64,000 nucleotides of DNA from Rhizobium sp. FY34 (GTDB lineage Bacteria; Pseudomonadota; Alphaproteobacteria; Rhizobiales; Rhizobiaceae). The stretch covers positions 62,001 to 126,000 of the forward strand of contig NZ_STFZ01000001.1 of the NCBI RefSeq assembly GCF_005222845.1, given 5' to 3'. The number at the start of each line of letters is the position of its first letter. Position 1 is the stretch's first letter. This document shows, piece after piece, positions 1-6,583 of the stretch. The position numbers and the translations under genes were made by a program. Under the pieces are notes generated by a model. It was given only the letters and a program-made list of their open reading frames with translations. It ran no database searches and had not been told where the DNA came from.

Positions 1-657
1 GGGGGTACGCGCTACAATCCGCCCGAACCATTGATCGAGTGGTCGGAACTGCAATTGGGACCTTATCTAGCCGAGCGATTTGGGCGTCCGGTCTGGACTG
101 AAAACGGCGCGAACATGAGCACGCTGTGCGAGCGGATGCTGGGCGTTGGGCGTAGTGTTGCCAACTTCGCCTATCTTTCGTTCAACTATGGTTTTGGCGG
201 CGGCATCGTGTTGAACGGCAATCTGGTGCGCGGCGGCTTCGGCAATGCCGGCGAATTCAGCGGTGCCTTTCGCGAGGACGAAATGGCCAATCGCCCGACC
301 TTGGCGGGGCTCTTGCGGATCCTTGCGGGCCATGGCGTCAAGGTCACCACGATCTCGGAACTTGGTCGCAAGTTTGATCCCGCCTGGCCGGGTGTGGAGG
401 AGTGGATAGATCTCGTCGCGCCAAACCACACCCGTATCATCAACGTGCTCTCTGCCGTGATTGATCCGGAAGTTGTAGTTCTGGGTGGGCAAATACCGAC
501 ACAGCTTGCTGAAGCGCTGATTGAGCGCACGACATTTTATAGCAAACCTCGGCATGGAATCATGCGCCGCATGCCTCGCCTTGCACCATCGCAGATCACG
601 GGTGAAACCTCCGCCATCGGCGCAGCCAGCCTGCCGCTGAAGGAAACCTACTTCTGA
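1..657 (+). CDS. ROK family protein, C-terminal part (5' end outside window)
   Basis: The reading frame is open from base 1, so the gene starts upstream of the window; the TTG at 31 is unlikely to be the true start. The visible part (about 218 residues) matches the second half of the ROK (repressor, ORF, kinase) fold: an ENGAN segment where kinases have ENDxN, a glycine-rich YGFGGGIVLNG phosphate loop, GNAGEFSG, and the late VVVLGGQ strand. The CxCGxxGC zinc motif common in ROK kinases is not seen after GNAGE, and the usual Asp of ENDAN is Gly here. This favours a sugar-responsive regulator or an inactive kinase over an active sugar kinase (inference). Upstream context is not visible. Confidence 0.8.
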   Translation, partial: GGTRYNPPEPLIEWSELQLGPYLAERFGRPVWTENGANMSTLCERMLGVGRSVANFAYLSFNYGFGGGIVLNGNLVRGGFGNAGEFSGAFREDEMANRPTLAGLLRILAGHGVKVTTISELGRKFDPAWPGVEEWIDLVAPNHTRIINVLSAVIDPEVVVLGGQIPTQLAEALIERTTFYSKPRHGIMRRMPRLAPSQITGETSAIGAASLPLKETYF

Positions 658-667
658 AACTGCCGGC

Positions 668-720
668 TAGAGCGTGTTTCGACCTGATTGGATCAGTTCT
701 GTTGGCCCAAACCCGCTCTA
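668..720. repeat. Extragenic imperfect palindrome
   Basis: TAGAGCG at 668-674 is mirrored by CGCTCTA at 714-720, and the interior contains a second small palindrome (CTGATTGGATCAG). It starts 11 bases after the ROK stop codon. Dispersed palindromes beginning with TAGAGC are common between rhizobial genes. It could also fold as a weak terminator, but there is no T tract. Confidence 0.45.
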
Positions 721-874
721 AACAAAATATGGTTCGGTTTGCGGCCTGGGGGTGCAAGTCGATCCGGTAGCCAACCGGCCTTGGCGATGAAATACGTTTC
801 GTGCCGGGCGCGAGATTCGTCGAATGACTTGAACATCGAGGGCCGTTTGCAGAGCGCCCCTTGAATAAATTTTG

Positions 875-935
875 CACGTGAAAAACCAATGAAATCATAA
901 TCCTGATCGTGTTTTCTATAGAGCCGTGACCCCGC
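875..935. repeat. Copy 1 of a diverged intergenic repeat
   Basis: The string AATGAAATCATAATCCTG (888-905) followed by a GAGCCGTGACCCC-like segment resembles 26594-26655 and, more weakly, 41903-41950 and 28250-28270. All four lie outside genes. The rest of 658-1322 (665 bases) contains no gene I can support; its last part (about 1030-1270) is clearly AT-rich and probably holds the promoter of the peptide cluster. Confidence 0.4.
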
Positions 936-1322
936 GGGCTGCGCTAAGACCTGCCAAGATCGCAATTGGGCATGAGAATGGCGATCACTCATCGGCCGAT
1001 GTGGCGGAAACTCTAACTGGACCCGCAAGGGCTTGCTAAAATAAACATTGCTTGGGTGGTTGCGATTTATTAATTTTTAGTAAATAATACTCGTAATGAG
1101 GGTGTCGAAGTATTTTCCTGCGTATGTATCTACGATTTTTCCTATTTTTCCAGCTGCGTGAGGAAGTTTTAAATAATATCGCCTTGAAACAGCAACATAT
1201 TGTGGTGCTGTAAAATATTTTATTGGCGATTTTTTGATTTATTTTCAAATCGATGCCTCCAGAATTGATTGCGTTTGGTGATGCTGTCTTGATCGAAAAC
1301 CTATCAAAGGGGAGTGATATCG

Positions 1323-1814
1323 ATGAATGAACAATTCAATCGCCGCAAATTCTTGAAAACGGTCGGCTTCGGCGCGGTGGTGACCTCGGCCGGGTCGGCC
1401 ATTGTGACATCGGCGGCGCATGCGCAGACGAAGATGAACTTGGCAGATGCGAAACTGCTGAAAATCGACCCGAAGATGCTTGAACTAAAGCTTAGCGATC
1501 CGCGAGCAGTGAAGGTTATCAAGCTTGATGCGCGGCTGCCCACGACGACGCCGATCACGCAGATGGGCCTCGACAGATCGGGGATGGCGGCGCTCACGCC
1601 GGCTGCCAAGGAACTGACCAAAGCCGACCTCCAGGCCATGGCCGAGGGGAAAATCCCGGCGCGCGCCCAGAACCTGACTGTCGCTGACATCAGTTCCATC
1701 AAGGTTGCCTTCGGATCCGGCTACAAGGTTCCCGGCAATTTGGCGGCAGATATTTCCTGCTGTTGCTGCACGCCATGCTGCTGTGCGGCAGCGGTCGAGT
1801 CGATCGCCGCCTAA
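1323..1814 (+). CDS. TOMM-type RiPP precursor peptide with Tat-like N-terminus and Cys-rich core
   Basis: A 163-residue protein. The ATG at 1323 is chosen because GGGGAG lies 8 bases upstream; a GTG at 1314 is too close to that site. Residues 6-12 are NRRKFLK, a twin-arginine motif, followed by a hydrophobic stretch and an AHA site near residue 34, so this looks like a Tat signal peptide. Residues 35-144 are polar and contain two LTxAD segments (about residues 100 and 120), plausible recognition elements. The end reads ISCCCCTPCCCAAA: Ser145, Cys146-149, Thr150, Pro151, Cys152-154, ideal substrates for thiazole/oxazole formation. The genes that follow encode a ThiF-like leader-binding protein, YcaO and SagB, which supports a precursor. 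Alternatively it is a metal-binding Cys protein, but context argues against this. I know no named family for it. Confidence 0.82.
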   Translation: MNEQFNRRKFLKTVGFGAVVTSAGSAIVTSAAHAQTKMNLADAKLLKIDPKMLELKLSDPRAVKVIKLDARLPTTTPITQMGLDRSGMAALTPAAKELTKADLQAMAEGKIPARAQNLTVADISSIKVAFGSGYKVPGNLAADISCCCCTPCCCAAAVESIAA

Positions 1815-1818
1815 CGGT

Positions 1819-1862
1819 CAGTCAAATGCACCCGCTCATTGATCGGGCGGGTGCTGCGACTG
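1819..1862 (+). terminator. Hairpin between precursor and enzyme genes (attenuator candidate)
   Basis: GCACCCGC (1828-1835) pairs with GCGGGTGC (1847-1854), and the flanking CAGTC (1819-1823) pairs with GACTG (1858-1862). It starts 4 bases after the precursor stop. There is no long T tract, so partial termination or protection of the precursor mRNA is more likely than full termination. Such a hairpin would make far more precursor than enzyme. Confidence 0.5.
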
Positions 1863-1923
1863 ACACTTCTTATGCCTCGTCCAGATCCGGATTTCTCGGT
1901 TCCTTGAAAAGGGAGGCAGGACT

Positions 1924-3345
1924 TTGCCTATTCGCTGCTTATTGATCTGGCCAAACTCGCGCAACGAGGTTTTGGGCTGGGGGGATCTGGGCGCCATCGC
2001 CGAGCCCTTGGCATTGGAATACCTTGCTGCTGCGCTGGGTGAGGATGGACATGTGTGTCGCATCCTTGATCTGAGATTGCATCCGGACGCGCTTGAAGCG
2101 ACGCTTGAAACATTCCGTCCGGACCTTGTCGGGATCACGGCCTTCAGCATGCATGTCCGCCGTGCCAAGGCGATCGCCAGCGTGGCGAAATCCTGTCTGC
2201 CGCACATCCGCACCATTGTCGGCGGGCATCACGCCACTTTCCTGCCCGATGATTTCTTCGAGCCGGCCATCGACTATGTCGTCAGCGGTGACGGGATCGG
2301 CCTGATCCGGTCCGTCGCCCATGCTCTCGACAGTGGCACGGAACTGCAATTGGAACCCGGTCTCTATGTCCGTGATGGGCAAACCGGCAGCTTCGCCGGT
2401 GCCGGCCGCAGCGTACCGGGCGTCGCGGAATTCCGCGATGCGCCTTTGCCCGACCGACGCCTGACGGCTGCCGACAGGTCGCGTTATTTCATCGATAACA
2501 TGAAGCCGGTGGCCCTGATGCGCACGACGGCCGGCTGTCCCTATCGTTGTACCTTCTGCTCTATCTGGCACACGCTGGATGGCCAGTATTATATCCGGGA
2601 CATCGGGCGGGTCGTCGATGAGATCGCCGCTATCGAGGAGGAGAATATTTTCCTGGTCGATGACGAGGCCTTTATCAATCAGCGACGCATGATCGCCCTG
2701 GCCTCTGCCATCCGCGAAAGGGGACTGCGCAAGAAATACTTCACCTATTGCCGCATTGATACGCTTTTGCGCAACCAGGAGGCGATAAAGGCGTGGCGTG
2801 ACATCGGTCTTACACGCCTGTTCATTGGTATAGATGCCATTTCGGAGCTGGATCTCGTCAGCTATCGGAAGAAATGCTCCGTCACGCAGATCGAACAAGG
2901 CCTGGAACTTGCGCGCAAGCTTGGCATCGACATCTTTGCCCAGTTCGTCGTCGCACCCACCGCGAGTGCGCGCACCTTCAAGAATCTTGTGCGCTTCATC
3001 GAGCACCAGGGTGTCGACTATCCGTCATTTACGGTGCTGACGCCCCTTCCTGGCACGGAGTTGCTCGAGAATTTTGATTCCGTCACTGAACGCCAGCCCG
3101 ACGGTCGGCCCGATTGGGACCTCTTCGACTGTCAGAACGCGGTGACGCAAACGGCATTGCCGCCGGATGTCTTCCGCAAGGAATATCGCAATCTCTACAA
3201 GGTCTTCAAAGGTGCCTATACGCGCTACCGCGAGCACAATTCGATCATTCACGAGCTTGACGCAAGGGACGCTCTGGCCAGCGGGCATCCGACCAGCGCG
3301 GTCCATCTGGTCGCCAAACATCAAACCCGGAGATCCGTCATATGA
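1924..3345 (+). CDS. B12-binding-domain radical SAM protein
   Basis: A 473-residue protein. The start is TTG, 7 bases after a strong GGGAGG site. Residues 1-130 fit the cobalamin-binding Rossmann fold (LVGITAFS, IVGGHHATF, YVVSGDG), though no clear DxHxxG cobalt-ligating motif is visible. The radical SAM cluster motif is Cys205-x3-Cys209-x2-Cys212 (GCPYRCTFC), and the TIM-barrel part follows (FLVDDEAF, IGIDAIS, FVVAPT). Enzymes of this class methylate unactivated carbons or do related radical chemistry on peptides and natural products. Its place directly after the precursor and its ATGA overlap with the next gene suggest it modifies the peptide, for example by C-methylation (inference). The exact reaction cannot be read from sequence. 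Confidence 0.85.
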   Translation: MPIRCLLIWPNSRNEVLGWGDLGAIAEPLALEYLAAALGEDGHVCRILDLRLHPDALEATLETFRPDLVGITAFSMHVRRAKAIASVAKSCLPHIRTIVGGHHATFLPDDFFEPAIDYVVSGDGIGLIRSVAHALDSGTELQLEPGLYVRDGQTGSFAGAGRSVPGVAEFRDAPLPDRRLTAADRSRYFIDNMKPVALMRTTAGCPYRCTFCSIWHTLDGQYYIRDIGRVVDEIAAIEEENIFLVDDEAFINQRRMIALASAIRERGLRKKYFTYCRIDTLLRNQEAIKAWRDIGLTRLFIGIDAISELDLVSYRKKCSVTQIEQGLELARKLGIDIFAQFVVAPTASARTFKNLVRFIEHQGVDYPSFTVLTPLPGTELLENFDSVTERQPDGRPDWDLFDCQNAVTQTALPPDVFRKEYRNLYKVFKGAYTRYREHNSIIHELDARDALASGHPTSAVHLVAKHQTRRSVI

Positions 3346-4421
3346 CTATAGAACTCGGAGCCGAACTGGACAAACGTTTCCGACTTATCGGCGTGCAGGC
3401 CGTTGCCAAGGATGATGGCATCATTCTGCGCCGCGGCCGCACCCGCGTGTTTCTGGCCGGCGATGGTTTGATCGAGGTGCTCGACAGGTTGGTGGATGAC
3501 AGTCTGGAGGGCGGTATCAGCGAGACTCGGCTGAAAGCCAGGATGCCGCCGGAAACCTGGGGAATGCTGGAGGATGTATTGCAGGCCCTGTCGAGCCGGC
3601 GGCTTCTGGTGCGTGCCGACGACATGCCGGGGCCAAGCGCGGCCAAGGCGTTCGAAACACCGGAAGATATCTACTACTGGGAGCTGGGCACCTCTTCTGA
3701 ACAGGTGCATGGGCGACTTGCAGATCGGCAGGTGCCGATACTCGGCGACAATCTGATCTCTCGTCATCTGCTTCGCATGTTGCACAGTTGCGGTGTTGCC
3801 AACGCCTATCTGGTCGATCATCCGTCGTTCCGGAGCATGAACGACGTGCCCGCGGACGAGCGTTGTCTCACCATTGATTTCGCCGAATGGGCCGATTCCG
3901 ATCGGCCCGACGAAGCCGATATCTTTGTGGTCTGTTCGGACTTTGGCGGAATGACCTTGATGCGGGAATGGAACGAATATTGCGTGGGCGCCGGCATCGC
4001 TTTCTTTCCGGTGGTGTTGCAGGATCACGTTGCCTATCTCGGGCCAATTGTCACGCCTGATGGCTCGCCTTGCTTTGAGTGCTTCTGGGCGCGCCAGAAT
4101 TCCAACATCGAGGATCCGGCGAATGCGCGCGCCACGGAGCGGTCCGCTTTCCTTGGCCAGCATGTCAACGGTTACCTGCCGCCGATGGCCTATGCGGCGG
4201 CGGAATTTGCCGCCATGGAACTGGTCAAATATCTGACCCAGCTTTTGCCTGGAGGCACGATCGGAACGCTGACGGAAATAGATCTCGAGGCGCCCCTGTT
4301 GCAAACCCGCAAGGTGCTGAAGGTGCCGTATTGCCCCGTATGTTCCACGGCGGCCTCCCATCCCATGCCGGCAGCCGATCACATGGTCTTCATGCCTGGC
4401 AACAGTCAGACTGGGCATTGA
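3342..4421 (+). CDS. TOMM leader-peptide-binding ThiF-like protein
   Basis: A 359-residue cytoplasmic protein overlapping the previous gene by ATGA. Residues 1-110 look like the small winged-helix RiPP recognition element (RRE) that grips leader peptides. The rest has the E1/ThiF fold, with VPILGDNLISRHLL as its nucleotide-site strand and loop. Two Cys pairs, Cys244/Cys247 (CFEC) and Cys331/Cys334 (CPVC), form the expected structural zinc site. In azoline clusters this partner (E1-like or F protein) delivers the precursor to YcaO and activates cyclodehydration. The gene lies one base from YcaO, which fits a heteromeric synthetase. The GxGxxG motif of active E1 enzymes is degenerate (GDNLIS), so adenylation by this subunit is unlikely. 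Confidence 0.88.
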   Translation: MTIELGAELDKRFRLIGVQAVAKDDGIILRRGRTRVFLAGDGLIEVLDRLVDDSLEGGISETRLKARMPPETWGMLEDVLQALSSRRLLVRADDMPGPSAAKAFETPEDIYYWELGTSSEQVHGRLADRQVPILGDNLISRHLLRMLHSCGVANAYLVDHPSFRSMNDVPADERCLTIDFAEWADSDRPDEADIFVVCSDFGGMTLMREWNEYCVGAGIAFFPVVLQDHVAYLGPIVTPDGSPCFECFWARQNSNIEDPANARATERSAFLGQHVNGYLPPMAYAAAEFAAMELVKYLTQLLPGGTIGTLTEIDLEAPLLQTRKVLKVPYCPVCSTAASHPMPAADHMVFMPGNSQTGH

Positions 4422-4422
4422 T

Positions 4423-5760
4423 ATGGCGGATCTTGCCCAATTTGCGCCGATGGGCGTGCTATACGACAACCTGGAAATTCTGCTGGATCGCAGTGTCGGC
4501 ATCATCAACCGGCTTGAGGAAACGCCGGTACCGCCGGGAGAGCCTCAGTTCTTTCATTTTGCCGCACGTGCCTGCAATACGCGGGTCTTCGTTGAAAACC
4601 GCAACTTCTTCAATACCGGCGGCGCTTCTACCAACAGGGTCACCGCGCTGACCAAGGCAATGGGCGAGGCGGTCGAGCGCTATTCAGCGGCGATATATGT
4701 CCGTGACAAGTTGCGTCTCGGCTCTGCCAGGGATGCGCGTTTCCGTGTCATCCCTCCGGGTGATTTCACACTGCATGCGCCGGAGCAGTATGATCATCCA
4801 GGCTTTCCCTGGGTCCCCTTCGATGTCACGACGATCCAGCGCTGGACCCCGGTCGCCAATCTTGGCGACGGGTCGCAGACCCATGCACCCGCCGCATTCG
4901 TCTGGATACCCTATGTCTATGACCGGGCCGCAGGCGAAGCGCCGATAGGGCAACCGATCTCCACCGGGCTTGCATGCCACCAGTCCTATGAGAAAGCCTG
5001 CCTCTCGTCCTTGTCCGAAGTTATCGAGCGCGACGCGTTCTCGATCTTCTGGCTGGCGATGATTTCGCCGCCGCAGATCCGGATCGAGACGCTGCCGGAC
5101 GACAGTTACGACATCGTGCGGCGCTTCGAAGCGACCGGTGATCGGGTCGTCATCCTCGATATCACCACCGACAATGAAATCCCATGCTTCCTGTCGGTGC
5201 TGGTGTCGATGCAGGAGGAGCGCCCCGCCTTCGTCTTTGCGGCATCCTGCGACCTGGATCCCGCCGTTGCCGTGCGCAAGGCGCTTGAAGAACTTGCCCA
5301 TACCCGCCGCTACAGCCAGCAGATCAAGGCCCATTTGCCACCGGTATCTGGCGACAATGACTGGCGCGCGGTGACCGGGCAGCTCGAGCACCTCAATCTT
5401 GCCGCCGACCACGCTAACCGTGCCTATTTCGACTTCGTCTTTGCCAGCCGCAAGCGGATTGATTTCGATACTTTTGTCTCCCTTGCAAGCGGTGATGCCA
5501 AGCGCGACCTTGCAACGGCCGTGGCACGCGTCGAGGCGACAGGACAAAGCGTCTATGCGGCCGATCTGACCTCCAGCGATATCGCGTCGCTGGGGCTGTG
5601 CGTGACGCGCGTCCTGGTGCCGGGATACCACCCGCTGTTCATGGGCCACAATATCCGCGCTCTGGGGGGAGACCGACTTTACCAAGTGCCACAACGGCTT
5701 GGCCATGCCGGTATCACGGCGGCCTCTATGAGCAATCCATTTCCGCATCCCTATCCGTAA
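4423..5760 (+). CDS. YcaO cyclodehydratase (azoline-forming)
   Basis: A 445-residue protein. YcaO enzymes use ATP to turn Cys, Ser or Thr plus the preceding amide into thiazoline or (methyl)oxazoline. The diagnostic nucleotide-binding segments are present: GGASTNRVTALTKAMGEAVE near residue 66 and SLSEVIERDAFSIFW near 198, both rich in the acidic residues that hold magnesium-ATP. The protein ends in NPFPHPYP, the PxPxP tail typical of azoline-forming YcaO proteins and absent from many other members. It lies one base after the ThiF-like partner and is followed by the SagB oxidase gene. Together these make heterocycle formation on the precursor Cys/Thr/Ser block the expected chemistry. The call is secure; which residues are cyclised is inference. 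Confidence 0.93.
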   Translation: MADLAQFAPMGVLYDNLEILLDRSVGIINRLEETPVPPGEPQFFHFAARACNTRVFVENRNFFNTGGASTNRVTALTKAMGEAVERYSAAIYVRDKLRLGSARDARFRVIPPGDFTLHAPEQYDHPGFPWVPFDVTTIQRWTPVANLGDGSQTHAPAAFVWIPYVYDRAAGEAPIGQPISTGLACHQSYEKACLSSLSEVIERDAFSIFWLAMISPPQIRIETLPDDSYDIVRRFEATGDRVVILDITTDNEIPCFLSVLVSMQEERPAFVFAASCDLDPAVAVRKALEELAHTRRYSQQIKAHLPPVSGDNDWRAVTGQLEHLNLAADHANRAYFDFVFASRKRIDFDTFVSLASGDAKRDLATAVARVEATGQSVYAADLTSSDIASLGLCVTRVLVPGYHPLFMGHNIRALGGDRLYQVPQRLGHAGITAASMSNPFPHPYP

Positions 5761-5779
5761 CAAACCATGAAGGTGCCCC

Positions 5780-6583
5780 ATGGACCGGACGCTGCGACAG
5801 ATCCTCAATCCTGAGACCGTCTCGCTGGACGAGATGTGGCGTACCTACCATGAGAACTCGAAGACGGAGCGTTTCCACCGTCCGCCAAGCGAGGCTCAGG
5901 TTCGCGCGCGTATGGCGGAGCTCAAGCCCTCGCTGGACTATTCCGGCTATCCGAAAATTGTGCTGCCGGCGCCAGACCCGCTTGCGATGCCGCTGGGCGA
6001 GGCCATGCTTGCGCGCAAGACTTGCCGCGACATGGAGGCCTGCACGATCACCCTCGACCAGCTTTCGACCTTGCTCTTTGCCAGCTATGGCGAGACGCGA
6101 AGCAATGTGGGCACTGAGTTCCCCCGGCCGTTTCGCACAGTCCCTTCGGGTGGGGCGCTCTACCCACTGGAAATCTACTTCCATACGGCGCGCGTTGAAG
6201 GGCTAGAGGCGGGTCTCTATCACTACAATCCCCAGCGCCATTGCGTGGCCGAGCTCTCGCGCGGCGATCTCTCCCATCGGCTGAGCGGTGCTCTTGTGCA
6301 GGCCGACATGCCTTTGAAATCCGCAATCCAGGTTTTCGTGACCGGTATGTTCGAGCGTTCGTCGTTCAAATATGCTGAAAGGAGCTATCGTTTCGTTCTG
6401 CTCGAGGCCGGACATCTGATGCAAAATCTGGCGCTGGCTGCAACCGCGCTCGGATTGGGACAAACCTGCGTCGGCGGCTATTTCGATCGCGAGATCGATG
6501 ACATTCTCGGCCTTGATGGCGTCCGCCGTAGCACTGTCTATATCGGCTTGTTGGGCCGTGAGAGCGCAAGGCCTCTGCTGTGA
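5780..6583 (+). CDS. SagB-type FMN-dependent azoline dehydrogenase
   Basis: A 267-residue nitroreductase-fold protein. Family members bind FMN and oxidise thiazolines and oxazolines to aromatic azoles. Visible landmarks are RKTCRDM near residue 76, the hallmark PSGGALYPLEIY near residue 124, the KYAERSYRF segment near residue 197 (Lys-Tyr pair typical of the active site), and GLGQTCVGG near the C-terminus. The gene is 19 bases after YcaO and shares one base with the next gene. Its presence means the product should carry aromatic thiazoles rather than only thiazolines (inference from family). Confidence 0.92.
   Translation: MDRTLRQILNPETVSLDEMWRTYHENSKTERFHRPPSEAQVRARMAELKPSLDYSGYPKIVLPAPDPLAMPLGEAMLARKTCRDMEACTITLDQLSTLLFASYGETRSNVGTEFPRPFRTVPSGGALYPLEIYFHTARVEGLEAGLYHYNPQRHCVAELSRGDLSHRLSGALVQADMPLKSAIQVFVTGMFERSSFKYAERSYRFVLLEAGHLMQNLALAATALGLGQTCVGGYFDREIDDILGLDGVRRSTVYIGLLGRESARPLL

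Noticed and set aside
1036..1248. A 70-codon minus-strand frame before the peptide cluster
   Set aside because: It lies in an AT-rich promoter-like region, has a low-complexity Lys/Ile composition, no ribosome-binding site and no recognisable family.
1755..1784. Reading the CCCCTPCCC end as a metallothionein-like metal site
   Set aside because: The adjoining ThiF-like, YcaO and SagB genes explain the Cys block better, though metal binding by the mature product is still possible.
1939..3006. Long antisense frame within the radical SAM gene
   Set aside because: The plus-strand frame holds the Cys motif and radical SAM domain; the antisense frame is a high-GC mirror with no domain.
4684..5808. 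Long antisense frame across the YcaO gene
   Set aside because: YcaO motifs and gene coupling fix the plus strand; the mirror protein is rich in Arg/Gly and matches nothing.
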